This document shows positions 53,246-62,782 of a DNA stretch of 64,000 nt, piece after piece (within the stretch, counting starts at the first letter, position 1; every line of letters begins with the position of its first letter). Source of the DNA: Balneola vulgaris DSM 17893 (lineage in GTDB: Bacteria; Bacteroidota; Rhodothermia; Balneolales; Balneolaceae). The position numbers and the translations under genes are program-made. The DNA is taken from NCBI RefSeq assembly GCF_000375465.1, contig NZ_AQXH01000002.1, forward strand, positions 186,173 through 250,172, read 5' to 3'. Below the pieces are notes generated by a model. It was not told where the DNA came from, did not search any database, and saw only the letters and a program-made list of their open reading frames with translations.

Positions 53246-54589
53246 TTAAAGCGGGTAATCCCGAATGCCCTTTTTGTCTATCACTTTGCTAATCAGAAAC
53301 TCCTTTTCAGGCTTTGTCTCTGAGACCGAAACTGATTCATACAATTTAGTACTCACAGCTTCGATCGTGGTGGGCTTGTTCGTGTATGCAATAAAAATTG
53401 TTTCACCTTTTGTGATTTTATCTCCCACTTTCTTTTTGAGGATAATTCCAGCTTGTGGATCCACCTCTTCTTCTTTAGTGATTCGCCCTGCTCCTAATTC
53501 TACTGAGGCCATTCCGATTTCATAGGCATCGAGTGCAGATATATATCCTGATACCTCTGATTTAATTTCAAACTCGTAGGAAGCTTTTGGGTAGCTAGAT
53601 GGGTTTTCAATGAATGAAATGTCACCACCTTGTTCTTCAACAATATCAAGCCATTTTTGATAAGCTTGCCCGTTTTCAACTTGCTCTTTACTTTTTGCAA
53701 TCCCCTCTTCTACAGAAGTGGCCTTACCGCCTAAGTAGATCATAGTTCCAGAAAGTAAGTGCGATAGTTCCATGATATCATCAGGCCCTTCACCTTTCAG
53801 CGCATCAATACTTTCTTCTACTTCGAACCAATTACCGATTTTATAACCTAGTGGTTGGTTCATGTTGGTTAAGTACGCAATGGTTTCTTTCTCAAATTCT
53901 AAGCCAATATCAACTAAGGCATGAGCCAGTTTAGCCGCTTGTTCTTCCGTTTTCATGAAGGCGCCGTCGCCATACTTCACATCCAATACCAAGGCATCAA
54001 TTCCTTCGGCTAGCTTCTTACTCATTATGCTACCTGCAATCAGTGGAATCGACTCTACAGTTGCTGTAACATCACGAAGGGCATACAAACGCTTATCAGC
54101 GGGCGCTATTTCTTCAGTTTGACCAACAAGTACTAAATGATGTTTCTCCAGAATCTCTTTATACCGATTTAAATCCACATCAACTGTAAACCCAGGTATA
54201 GACTCCAATTTATCTAAGGTACCTCCTGTATGGCCTAAACCTCGCCCTGATATCATAGGTACGGGCACACCAGCACTAGCTACAATAGGAGCTAGAATCA
54301 ATGATAATTTATCTCCAACACCACCGGTAGAATGCTTATCTACTTTCATACCAGGGATATGTGATAAGTCAACGACAATACCAGAATGCAACATGGACTC
54401 AGTAAGTGCAGCCGATTCTTCTGCATTCAATCCATTGATGAATGAAGCCATCAAAAATGCACTTATTTGGTAATCAGGAATCTCGTCGGCAGTGTATGCA
54501 TCAATGAGATATCTAATTTCTGTTTTAGTGAGAGCTTGACCTTCTCTTTTTTTGCGTATTAGCGAAACTATGTTGAACTTATTTTCCAT
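53246..54589 (-). CDS. Pyrimidine-nucleoside/thymidine phosphorylase
   Basis: 447 residues. The NP-II fold has MKVDKHSTGGVGDKLSLILAP and SGRGLGHTGGTLDKLESIPG, with the PYNP C-terminal domain. It releases uracil or thymine and ribose- or deoxyribose-1-phosphate from pyrimidine nucleosides. The sequence does not separate pdp from deoA. It precedes the pspA operon by 72 bp and is divergent from pdxB. Confidence 0.94.
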   Translation of the reverse strand: MENKFNIVSLIRKKREGQALTKTEIRYLIDAYTADEIPDYQISAFLMASFINGLNAEESAALTESMLHSGIVVDLSHIPGMKVDKHSTGGVGDKLSLILAPIVASAGVPVPMISGRGLGHTGGTLDKLESIPGFTVDVDLNRYKEILEKHHLVLVGQTEEIAPADKRLYALRDVTATVESIPLIAGSIMSKKLAEGIDALVLDVKYGDGAFMKTEEQAAKLAHALVDIGLEFEKETIAYLTNMNQPLGYKIGNWFEVEESIDALKGEGPDDIMELSHLLSGTMIYLGGKATSVEEGIAKSKEQVENGQAYQKWLDIVEEQGGDISFIENPSSYPKASYEFEIKSEVSGYISALDAYEIGMASVELGAGRITKEEEVDPQAGIILKKKVGDKITKGETIFIAYTNKPTTIEAVSTKLYESVSVSETKPEKEFLISKVIDKKGIRDYPL

Positions 54590-54628
54590 GGCCCAAGATA
54601 GCCTAAAAATCCATTATTATCTGCACCT

Positions 54629-54634
54629 AGGAGG
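54629..54634 (+). promoter_or_regulatory. Perfect Shine-Dalgarno site before pdxB
   Basis: AGGAGG, 5 nt before the TTG start codon at 54640. Most other genes here lack such a clear site, and it decides this unusual start. Confidence 0.85.
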
Positions 54635-54639
54635 ACTTT

Positions 54640-55749
54640 TTGCTTAAGATCATCGCCGATCAAAATATTTATAAATTAAGTGAGTTCATGACGAATGAAA
54701 TGGAACTTCACACCTTCGACCCCACCAAAGGCTTGCCCTTACTTGAAGGATTTGATGCGCTATTCGTACGAACAGTAACGCCTTTAAACAGCCATACCTT
54801 AGCGAAGTTGCCTAACAGCCTTAAAGTGATAGGAACGGCTTCCTCTGGATCTGATCATATTGATAAAGAATATTTCAAAGCTCAGGGCATAAAAGTATAT
54901 AACGCAAAAGGTTGCAACGCTCAAGCTGTTGGTGAATACGTTATCACAGCCTTACTTCTTTGGGCTCACCAACAAGGAAAAACACTTGAAAGTTGTACCG
55001 TTGGTATTGTGGGCTTTGGGCACACCGGTAGTACTGTAGCTTCATTGCTTGAAAAGTTTAACATCCCCTATTGCAGTTATGATCCACCAAAGGAGTTGAG
55101 AGATCCTGATTATACTTCTGCATCAATTTCAGACATATTAAACTGTGATATACTCACTCTTCATGTACCACTAACTAAAACTACTAAGCATCCCACTGCG
55201 CATTTTATTGATGGAGATTTTTTAGAACACAGTAATTTCCAACTGATTGTAAATGCATCCAGAGGTGGTGTTATTAATGAACAGGACTTAATTGAGGCTA
55301 TCGACAATGGGAATGTTTCAAATGTTGTGATAGATGTGTGGGAAAATGAACCCGATTTCAGTATCGAATTAGCAAAAAGAGCGTTTATAGCCACCCCTCA
55401 TATTGCTGGATATTCTGAACAAGCAAAATTGAATGCTAGTAAATTATTAGTTGAGCAGTTTGGGAAATTTCATGCTCTTAAATCAAATGAGTTCGATGAA
55501 CTATACCATTCTAAACAAGTTGACTTGGCCGACTTAGCGTATAGCTTAGAAGATTTGTTAACACGATTAAACCCGATACTGGAATATGATGCTGCCCTTC
55601 GGGATTTAATAGGAAGACCAGATAAAGTGGCGTTGTTTAGTAAGCTGAGAACTGATCGCCCGTATAGATACGAGTATCCTTATTTAGAAATAAAAAAAGC
55701 TCCCCAACTATGGAGAGCTTTACTTAATACTATATCTACTAAGATATAA
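54640..55749 (+). CDS. pdxB: 4-phosphoerythronate dehydrogenase (PdxB)
   Basis: 369 residues with a TTG start chosen for the perfect AGGAGG. D-isomer-specific 2-hydroxyacid dehydrogenase fold: LKIIADQNIYK start, VIGTASSGSDHID, AKGCNAQAVGEYV, NAD-binding GIVGFGHTGSTVA, DVWENEPD and TPHIAGYSEQAK. These match PdxB, which oxidises 4-phospho-D-erythronate in DXP-independent pyridoxal-5-phosphate synthesis. A PdxB dimerisation domain fills the C-terminus. Related serine-pathway dehydrogenases are possible but less likely. The last 60 bp contain the minus-strand terminator of the next gene. Confidence 0.9.
   Translation: MLKIIADQNIYKLSEFMTNEMELHTFDPTKGLPLLEGFDALFVRTVTPLNSHTLAKLPNSLKVIGTASSGSDHIDKEYFKAQGIKVYNAKGCNAQAVGEYVITALLLWAHQQGKTLESCTVGIVGFGHTGSTVASLLEKFNIPYCSYDPPKELRDPDYTSASISDILNCDILTLHVPLTKTTKHPTAHFIDGDFLEHSNFQLIVNASRGGVINEQDLIEAIDNGNVSNVVIDVWENEPDFSIELAKRAFIATPHIAGYSEQAKLNASKLLVEQFGKFHALKSNEFDELYHSKQVDLADLAYSLEDLLTRLNPILEYDAALRDLIGRPDKVALFSKLRTDRPYRYEYPYLEIKKAPQLWRALLNTISTKI
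55692..55722 (-). terminator. Terminator of the pilin-like gene, inside pdxB coding DNA
   Basis: On the minus strand AAGCTCTCC / GGGGAGCTT (one mismatch) is followed by TTTTTTT. It lies in the 3' end of pdxB on the other strand, so pdxB codons are also terminator DNA. Confidence 0.65.
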
Positions 55750-55750
55750 C

Positions 55751-56194
55751 TTAGTATGTATTCAACCAGGTAATACCATCTTTTTTAATTGATATACTGA
55801 AAAAGTCTGAATCTGAAACAAGAGAAGTAATATCAACGCTACCTTCTAATTCAGTAATTGGCTCTCCATAGATTCCAATAGAGTCGGCTGAAACACTCCA
55901 AACGTGATAAGTTCCATTCGCGTTACGCACATGTAACCCATCATCGGTAATCTGATCGATTGGGAATGCTACAGATCTAAATGTAAATCCGGTAAAACTA
56001 TTTCCCCCACCTCCAAGCATTTCAGGTTTCATGAAATAACCTTGTGCACTTGATGCTAAAGCGGCAAGATCTGCCCGAACTGCGTCTTTATTAGCTTGAT
56101 CATTCGCACTATTGAAAGTGTTGATAGCCACTACGGTAGCTATGCCACATATTATTGTCACTAGTATAATCAGCAATAGTTGTTGCTGTCCCAT
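55751..56194 (-). CDS. Small protein with pilin-like N-terminal helix
   Basis: 147 residues. A very short leader MG precedes a hydrophobic helix QQQLLLIILVTIICGIATVV, reminiscent of type IV pilin-like proteins cut after Gly, but the Glu5 of true pilins is absent. The rest (about 30–147) is a beta-rich extracytoplasmic domain. No assembly genes are linked. It may be a pseudopilin relic or an unrelated anchored protein. Confidence 0.5.
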   Translation of the reverse strand: MGQQQLLLIILVTIICGIATVVAINTFNSANDQANKDAVRADLAALASSAQGYFMKPEMLGGGGNSFTGFTFRSVAFPIDQITDDGLHVRNANGTYHVWSVSADSIGIYGEPITELEGSVDITSLVSDSDFFSISIKKDGITWLNTY

Positions 56195-56317
56195 AAATAC
56201 CCCTATGTATTATTGATTTGTAAATGATTAATAAATGATAGGAGTTTTAAGAAGATTTTAAGATTAGGTTTTATTTAGGTTTGAAAAAATAGATGTAAAA
56301 GTTATTGATGTACTTAC

Positions 56318-56806
56318 TTAGTACCCTCTTACAGTGCCTTGAACAAAATCCTTTAAATCATAAGCAATATCGCTAAAGTAGTTTTTCACCTCTGAAGGCA
56401 TTTCTACCAGTTCATAACCCATGGTACCATCTTCACCCACTGTTAGGGCTCTATACTCACCTCTAAAGCGCGCTGATAGCATTCTATACCCTTGAGTATT
56501 AATGGACTTTCCTTCTACAATAATTCTCACTTCTCCTTTATTTTCTTTGGCTTGCTGAGATAGATAATCAACTGGTTTCCAATAACTGATTAGACGACGT
56601 TCACCACTTCCATATGTGTCGTTTCTCTCAATTTCGAGGCTGTGATAGTTTCTCATTCTATCTAATATTTGATCAAAACTTGTCTCTTCTAAATCTCCAA
56701 GAGTGAGCTTATAAGCAGAGGCACTACCCCCACTTGAGATTGATGCACAGTTTGATAGGCTTGCTAAAAGTAAAACTCCAAAAAGGTATAGTGTTAAGGA
56801 TTTCAT
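56318..56806 (-). CDS. Lipoprotein of unknown function
   Basis: 162 residues from the ATG at 56806. The signal peptide ends LSNC, a lipobox. The rest includes SYWKPVDYLSQQAKENKGE and RFRGEYRALTVG, with no recognised domain. It lies 82 bp after SusD, beyond a terminator, so it is probably not part of the SusCD operon. Confidence 0.6.
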   Translation of the reverse strand: MKSLTLYLFGVLLLASLSNCASISSGGSASAYKLTLGDLEETSFDQILDRMRNYHSLEIERNDTYGSGERRLISYWKPVDYLSQQAKENKGEVRIIVEGKSINTQGYRMLSARFRGEYRALTVGEDGTMGYELVEMPSEVKNYFSDIAYDLKDFVQGTVRGY

Positions 56807-56835
56807 AATTGAGTATTCCATGTATTATTTAATTA

Positions 56836-56870
56836 CTAAAAAAAAAGCACCTCTAAATAGAGGTGCTTAT
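56836..56870 (-). terminator. Terminator after the SusD gene
   Basis: Perfect 10-bp stem (aagcacctct / agaggtgctt) with a 4-nt loop and a long T run on the minus strand. Confidence 0.92.
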
Positions 56871-56887
56871 AGTCGAAATCAGATCGA

Positions 56888-58450
56888 TTAGAACTTTACT
56901 TCTTCTCTTAATTTATCAAGAGATTTGATAGTATTGAAAGGATTATCACCTTTCATTTTTGCATTACTTGTTCCACCGAATGTATAAATCTCTTTTTGAA
57001 GGATTAATAATTCTTTTGCAGGAACTGGGTAGTGAATCATTGAACCAGGCTGTTGTTTACCTAAGCGTCTTTGATCACCCATATCTTGCATAAAGCCAGA
57101 ATGGAAAAGTTCAATCTCTCTTTCATATAGGATTGCATCTAATGCTGCACTAGTAGCAAAATCAGCAGAAGTAATAGGAGTTAATGAACCACGATCAACT
57201 CGAGTCTCATTGATTCTATTTGCTGCTTCTGTATAGTTTCCTGTATCGTTTGTTCTTGCTACTGCTTCAGCAAACATTAAGTCATTTTCTGCTTGCAGCG
57301 TATGCGCCATAGGTCCACCTGCGTATGCAAATAAGTGCTCATCATATCTACCAGAACCATATTGAGACTGGTAATATTGACCACGTGCCGACTGGAAAGG
57401 CTCATTACCATAGTAGATAAAGTCGCTTTCTAAACGTGCATCGTCAGATGTAGCTTCACCAGGGTTAGAACCATCAGTTGGGTAACGCGATGGCTGAGAT
57501 GGGTCCATTAAGTTTATAACTCTTTGGTCTACTCTTAACCAGTTTGTAAGGTTTGCATATAGTAGCGTGTAGTTATACCAGAATTGATCATCACCCATAG
57601 GAGAAAAATCGTAGCTGATACCATCTTCAGTTAACGTTTTAACGGTTCCCCAATCAACCGCGTCATTTTCAGTAGAAGAACGGGCGCCTAATACCATAAA
57701 ACGTGCACGAAGAGTATTGATTAACTCAACAAATTCTTCATCCATAGTCATATCATCAAAGCCACTGATATAGTTGTCACCTAAAGTCACACCTGATAAA
57801 GTAGCGGCTAAATCAGATGCCTTTTGAAGCTTTTCATCGGCTATATCTAGTACATCTGCATATGGAATGAACTCTAAACTAGCTAGTTCTTCATCAGGGG
57901 TATCTTCATCAAAAATTAACGCTTGATCAAAGTATAGACCTAAATTTCCAATAGTTAAGCCTTGCATTAGATATGCTGCAGCTTCCACCATTTTGGTATA
58001 GTCTTCATCTGACACATTCGCTTCTTGAGAAGGTAACACTAGGCTACGTTCATTAAGCTGCTTTAGGAAGTCGTTTGCTTGTACTAAAGCGCCATAAAAT
58101 CCATACCATGGATCTTCTGCTAATGATTTAGCACCACCGTCGGCTGTTGGTGAGTTGTTATAAGCGATACGCGGCTCTTCACCACGATTACGCATATCAA
58201 AGTTTCCCCAAGAGCTGGTGTAAATATCTTGCCCAACACGAACACCGTTCATGTAAAGCGCCGTTTCTGTTTGCCACCACTGGATAAATGAAGTTTGTAC
58301 TAAAGACTCGATGTCTTCAGGACTACTTAACACTTGATCAGTAGTAGGCGAATTCTCATTCTCTACTGCTAGATCTGCACAAGCAAAACTAAACAAGAGA
58401 GAACCCACAATGATATACTTCATTGTATGTATTAGTTTGAGATTTCTCAT
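56888..58450 (-). CDS. SusD/RagB-family outer-membrane lipoprotein
   Basis: 520 residues. Lipoprotein signal peptide ending FAC (about Cys24), then a TPR-rich alpha fold typical of SusD/RagB surface glycan- or peptide-binding proteins. It should form the lid on the SusC barrel. The ligand is unknown; no glycoside hydrolases or peptidases are in this window. Ends with a strong terminator. Confidence 0.9.
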   Translation of the reverse strand: MRNLKLIHTMKYIIVGSLLFSFACADLAVENENSPTTDQVLSSPEDIESLVQTSFIQWWQTETALYMNGVRVGQDIYTSSWGNFDMRNRGEEPRIAYNNSPTADGGAKSLAEDPWYGFYGALVQANDFLKQLNERSLVLPSQEANVSDEDYTKMVEAAAYLMQGLTIGNLGLYFDQALIFDEDTPDEELASLEFIPYADVLDIADEKLQKASDLAATLSGVTLGDNYISGFDDMTMDEEFVELINTLRARFMVLGARSSTENDAVDWGTVKTLTEDGISYDFSPMGDDQFWYNYTLLYANLTNWLRVDQRVINLMDPSQPSRYPTDGSNPGEATSDDARLESDFIYYGNEPFQSARGQYYQSQYGSGRYDEHLFAYAGGPMAHTLQAENDLMFAEAVARTNDTGNYTEAANRINETRVDRGSLTPITSADFATSAALDAILYEREIELFHSGFMQDMGDQRRLGKQQPGSMIHYPVPAKELLILQKEIYTFGGTSNAKMKGDNPFNTIKSLDKLREEVKF

Positions 58451-58481
58451 AATAAATACCTATTAATTAAATTTTTTGATC

Positions 58482-61400
58482 TTAAAATCTTAGTTCTAGC
58501 GAAGCTGAGAACGTTCTGAAGTTTGGATAAGAATATCCGTCAAACGCGAAGTTTGTAATGTCACCGCCTGTACCCGCAACTTCAGGATCAAAGCCAGAAT
58601 AGTTAGTGATTGTAAGTAGGTTTCTACCAATTACACTTACACGTGCGCTTTCTAATACATTTCCTACAACACCTAGCTTGTCTTTGCTGAATTCATAAGA
58701 AAGAGCTACTTCACGTAATTTTAAGTAAGTACCATCTTCTACGAAGTAGTCGCTTGTATTATTCGCATTGTAGAATGCCTCAAAGTATCCTTTAGGCTTC
58801 TTATCAGCATCAGCTACACCAGCTTGATCAACTTCACCATGGCGTGCTTCGCGGAATAACCAAGCTTTAGTTTGGTTGTAGATATCGCCACCAATTTTAG
58901 CGTCAAGTAAGAAGTAAACACCAAAACCTTTGTAGTCGAAATTGGTTGCAATACTAGTATTGAAATCAGGATTCACATCACCAATTTTGAATACATTGTT
59001 ACCATCTTCTTCTTCCATTTTTACAGGAGCTTCACTATTTGTGCCTTTTCCTGTAACCACATAACCTTCGTTATTTAACTCATACACAGTACCTGAGTTC
59101 TGCTGAGCAGTAGACAACTGGCTTAAATCAGTAACCCATTTGTTACCGTACATTACACCATAGGTCTCGCCTTCAGCTACATAGAATACACTTGAATTCT
59201 GTGTTCCTGGGCCTTGGAAAAATGGCGCTACATCAAGTTGAGTTACTTCTTGACGAGTTCTGTCAAAGTTTACAGTAACACTTAAAGACTTGTCACGGTC
59301 AGAGATTAGTAACGCATTTAGAGAAGCCTCAAAAGTGTTGGTTTCAATTGTACCAGCATTCTCGTAACGAGATGAGAATCCACCAGCAGAAGCAGGAAGT
59401 GGTACACTTAGAATTTGGTCTTCAGTAGTAGTGGTTGAGTACGATGTTTCAAATGAGAAACGATCTAAGAACTCAATGTTTGTACCAATTTCTAATTCTT
59501 TAGAAAGAGCTGGTTTCAAATTAGGATTACCTAAAGTACTCTTAGTTGGTAGTCCACCACTTACGTTATATGTAAGGTATTGAGCAGCAAATGGAGGCCT
59601 TAGACCTGCAGTACCGTATGATACACGTAACTTCCATTCATTAATATTGTCAATTTGGAAGTCTTCAGTTAAACGATACGCACCTGATACACGGTAGTAC
59701 ATATTGTAGCGCTCATCTTCACCAAATAATGAAGAACCATCTTGACGTACTAAGAAATCAGCGATGTAGCGATCTTTGTAATCTAAAGATGCAATAGCGA
59801 AAATATTTTCAGAACGAACTTCAGAAGTGTAGTTGTCTAAAGTTTTAACACCGTCAGATTCGATAGCGTCCCAAGACTTAATACCTGCAATTGCGAAATC
59901 ATTACCCGTTGCCGATAGAGATTGGTAGTCGCTTAGTTCTAGTAAGTAACTTGCTTTTAAACGAACTGTTAATTCGTCAAAACGCTCATTATAACCAGCT
60001 GTAAAGCTTAAGTTTTGTGCCACATTTTCGTAGGTACTTCTATATAGAGAACCTTTACTCACATTGGTATCGAATCCATCAGCAGATAAGAATCCTTTTG
60101 GAGTCCAACGCTCATATATTTGATAAGTTCTATCAATACTGTAGCTACTTTCTAATAGTACACTTTGAATAGGACGATATTTTAGGTTTAAATTACCTAA
60201 GAATCGGTTACGGTCGCGTGTTCTATCAACAGCAGCTAACTGATATAATGGGTTATCTTCAATAACATAAGGATCTGCATTCACATTATAAGGTGAACCA
60301 TCTTCTTCGTTGTTTGCATACAAGTCGATATTCGGCTGGATGAATAAAGCACCCCAGAATGGTGAACCAGGACCTTGAGTAACAACATCGTTACTAGACT
60401 GAGAGTAACTACCACTTGCTGAGATATCTAAGCCTTCAGCAATATTTTGATCTAAGTTGATACGTACATTCTGACGGTTGTACCCATCAGTCTCTTCAAT
60501 GATACCTGACTCTTGTAAATTTGAGAAAGATAGAGACATGTTTGCAGTACCAAGGTTTCTAGAAACAGATACAAAGTTGTTTATAGAAGAACCTGGGTTA
60601 TATACACGCTCTACTTGATTATACATAGTGCCATAATCGTTGTCAGCAATACCATCTGCTTTCGTAACACGTCCAGGGTTTGAAGTATTGCTTTCAATCA
60701 TGTAAGAACCCGTTGGATCCATTTCATAATCAGCCGGATTTTTACCAGCAGCTGTTAATTCTTCAGCTGTTCTTGCATATGCATGGTGCTTAGCTAAATT
60801 CAGATCTTTAGCAAGTTGAGAATAACCAACCTCATTTCTAACAATTACGTTAGTTTTACCAATGGCTAATTCGCTACCACGCTTTGTGAAAATTTGAATT
60901 ACACCATTCGCAGCACGAGAACCATATAAAGAAGCAGCAGAAGCACCTTTAAGTACCTCAATAGTTTTGATATTCTGTGTTGGGATATCAGCAAGAGTTC
61001 CTTCAAGAATTACACCATCAACAATGATAAGTGGTTCTTGATCTCCACCACTTCCACCACCAATAGCCGTAGATCCACGTAGGCGAATGGAAGCCGCAGA
61101 ACCTGGAGTACCACCAGCTTGAACTACTTTAACACCTGATACTTTACCCTGTAATGCACCTGAAATATCGCTAGAAGGCACTTTTTCAATGTCTTCCGCT
61201 GATACATCACTTACTGTAAAGGCTAATTTTTTCTTTGGAGTCCCTGAGATTACACCCGTAACAACAATTTCATCTAGTCCAAAGGTATCTGGGTTTAATT
61301 GAACGTTTAAAACGTTTCTACCAGATGTAACTTCCACTGTCTGTTCTATTGGAGAGTATCCAACAAAAAGAGCTTTTATAGTATATGTACCAACTGGGAT

Positions 61401-61595
61401 ATCAGTGATAGTGTAATTACCATCAAAGTCGGTAGATGTACCTTTTGATAACTCTACAACAAGAATATTTGCTGCAGGTAACGTTTCATTTGTCTTCGCA
61501 TCAGTAATAGACCCTGTAAGTGTTCCAGTTTGCGCATACGCAAAACCTCCCACGAACAACCCTAATAATGCGGTAAGCAGTAGCTTTTTTACCAT
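58482..61595 (-). CDS. SusC/RagA-family TonB-linked outer-membrane receptor
   Basis: 1037 residues. Signal peptide, then a carboxypeptidase-regulatory-like domain (LTGSITDAKTNETLPAANIL), the TonB plug (VVQAGGTPGSAASIRLRGSTAIGG, GVIQIFTKRG) and a 22-strand barrel ending FRTFSASLELRF. With the downstream SusD gene (31 bp away) it forms a nutrient-import pair driven by TonB. The substrate is not evident from the sequence. No anti-sigma/ECF pair is adjacent. Confidence 0.94.
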   Translation of the reverse strand: MVKKLLLTALLGLFVGGFAYAQTGTLTGSITDAKTNETLPAANILVVELSKGTSTDFDGNYTITDIPVGTYTIKALFVGYSPIEQTVEVTSGRNVLNVQLNPDTFGLDEIVVTGVISGTPKKKLAFTVSDVSAEDIEKVPSSDISGALQGKVSGVKVVQAGGTPGSAASIRLRGSTAIGGGSGGDQEPLIIVDGVILEGTLADIPTQNIKTIEVLKGASAASLYGSRAANGVIQIFTKRGSELAIGKTNVIVRNEVGYSQLAKDLNLAKHHAYARTAEELTAAGKNPADYEMDPTGSYMIESNTSNPGRVTKADGIADNDYGTMYNQVERVYNPGSSINNFVSVSRNLGTANMSLSFSNLQESGIIEETDGYNRQNVRINLDQNIAEGLDISASGSYSQSSNDVVTQGPGSPFWGALFIQPNIDLYANNEEDGSPYNVNADPYVIEDNPLYQLAAVDRTRDRNRFLGNLNLKYRPIQSVLLESSYSIDRTYQIYERWTPKGFLSADGFDTNVSKGSLYRSTYENVAQNLSFTAGYNERFDELTVRLKASYLLELSDYQSLSATGNDFAIAGIKSWDAIESDGVKTLDNYTSEVRSENIFAIASLDYKDRYIADFLVRQDGSSLFGEDERYNMYYRVSGAYRLTEDFQIDNINEWKLRVSYGTAGLRPPFAAQYLTYNVSGGLPTKSTLGNPNLKPALSKELEIGTNIEFLDRFSFETSYSTTTTEDQILSVPLPASAGGFSSRYENAGTIETNTFEASLNALLISDRDKSLSVTVNFDRTRQEVTQLDVAPFFQGPGTQNSSVFYVAEGETYGVMYGNKWVTDLSQLSTAQQNSGTVYELNNEGYVVTGKGTNSEAPVKMEEEDGNNVFKIGDVNPDFNTSIATNFDYKGFGVYFLLDAKIGGDIYNQTKAWLFREARHGEVDQAGVADADKKPKGYFEAFYNANNTSDYFVEDGTYLKLREVALSYEFSKDKLGVVGNVLESARVSVIGRNLLTITNYSGFDPEVAGTGGDITNFAFDGYSYPNFRTFSASLELRF

Positions 61596-62011
61596 AATAT
61601 TATTTGAATTATAAATTATTATTGAGCGATAACTTGAACTTTAATTCAAAAAATTAAATTGAATTTTGAGTCTCAGTTAAATAAAACCTGCAATAATTAG
61701 GGTCTGACTTATTTTTTAAACCTATCACTTTGTTATTTAGCAAATTGAAGCACATTATACATGATGAGAAATGCACATTATTCACTTAAACAGACGGGAG
61801 CAATCCTATTTTTTACGGAGTCCCTTTTAGAGCAATCTTATTGTTAGTTTTTTCTTCGCTGACGGGAATGTAGTTGACACAACAACTAATAAGAAGCATA
61901 AGTACTTATTAATTTGTAATTAATTGTTAAGCTCATACGTGAAGAAATGGCAAATGTAAAGTCAAATGATGTAATAACTACATAATATATTTTACAATTA
62001 TTTATCTAATT
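61596..62011. other. 416-bp intergenic region upstream of susC
   Basis: No supported gene. It probably holds the SusCD promoter but no clear TAnnTTTG box was found on the minus strand. Notable are an AATTCAA / TTGAATT inverted repeat (61643–61665), TAGTTG / CAACTA (61871–61888), and two copies of GAGCAATC(C/T)TATT (near 61798 and 61832). Confidence 0.5.
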
Positions 62012-62782
62012 CTACTTGAAGTTTCTTAAATCGAACAGACTCTCAGAATTTTCAGTAGTTTTATTTATAACCTCTTGTAAATCAATGTTAAACAGCTCAG
62101 ATAATTTTTTAGCTGTGTACTCCATAAACGACGGCTCATTTCTTTTGCCTCGTTTCGGTGTTGGCGATAAATAAGGAGCATCCGTTTCAAGAACCATTTT
62201 ATTAAGTGGAAGTTCTTTCACAGTTTTATCCACCCCTCCATTTTTAAAAGTGACTACTCCGCCTATACCTAGATGTAATCCCATTTCAATAGCTCTTTTC
62301 CCCTCTTCAATAGTGCCATTAAAGCAATGCCAGATTCCCCTTAGTGTTCCATCTTGCTCTTCATCAATAATTTGAAGCAAATCATCGGTACTCTCTCTGT
62401 TATGAAGCACTATAGGCTTATTTAGTGCCTTAGCAATTTTACAATGAATTTTTAAACTACTCTTCTGCTCTTCTATAAAATCGGTACTCCAATAATAATC
62501 TAAGCCTGTTTCACCAATTCCAATTATATCGTCTGCCTTAGCATACTCATATAACTTTTCTTCGTAATTAGCTAGCGATTCCTTCACATCACATGGATGA
62601 ACGCCTACCATTTTGTGAAAATTAATCGTTGGATGAGATAGACGGTCCATTTGCTCTAAGGATCCAAAATCGATGGCGGGCATTAGGATATCTGTAATCC
62701 CTACCAACTCCGCTCTATTCATTACTTCATTTCGATCTTCATTGAAATCATCTAAATATATATGTGAATGGGTATCAATCAT
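62012..62782 (-). CDS. TatD-family metal-dependent hydrolase
   Basis: 256 residues. Metal ligands are DTHSHIYLDDF (His), GIGETGLDYYW (Glu), HNRES (His), WHCFNGT (His) and ETDAPYLSP (Asp), giving the usual two-metal TatD site. Family members act as 3'–5' exonucleases or DNases; the name is family-level. Overlaps the upstream kinase gene by 8 bp. Confidence 0.92.
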   Translation of the reverse strand: MIDTHSHIYLDDFNEDRNEVMNRAELVGITDILMPAIDFGSLEQMDRLSHPTINFHKMVGVHPCDVKESLANYEEKLYEYAKADDIIGIGETGLDYYWSTDFIEEQKSSLKIHCKIAKALNKPIVLHNRESTDDLLQIIDEEQDGTLRGIWHCFNGTIEEGKRAIEMGLHLGIGGVVTFKNGGVDKTVKELPLNKMVLETDAPYLSPTPKRGKRNEPSFMEYTAKKLSELFNIDLQEVINKTTENSESLFDLRNFK

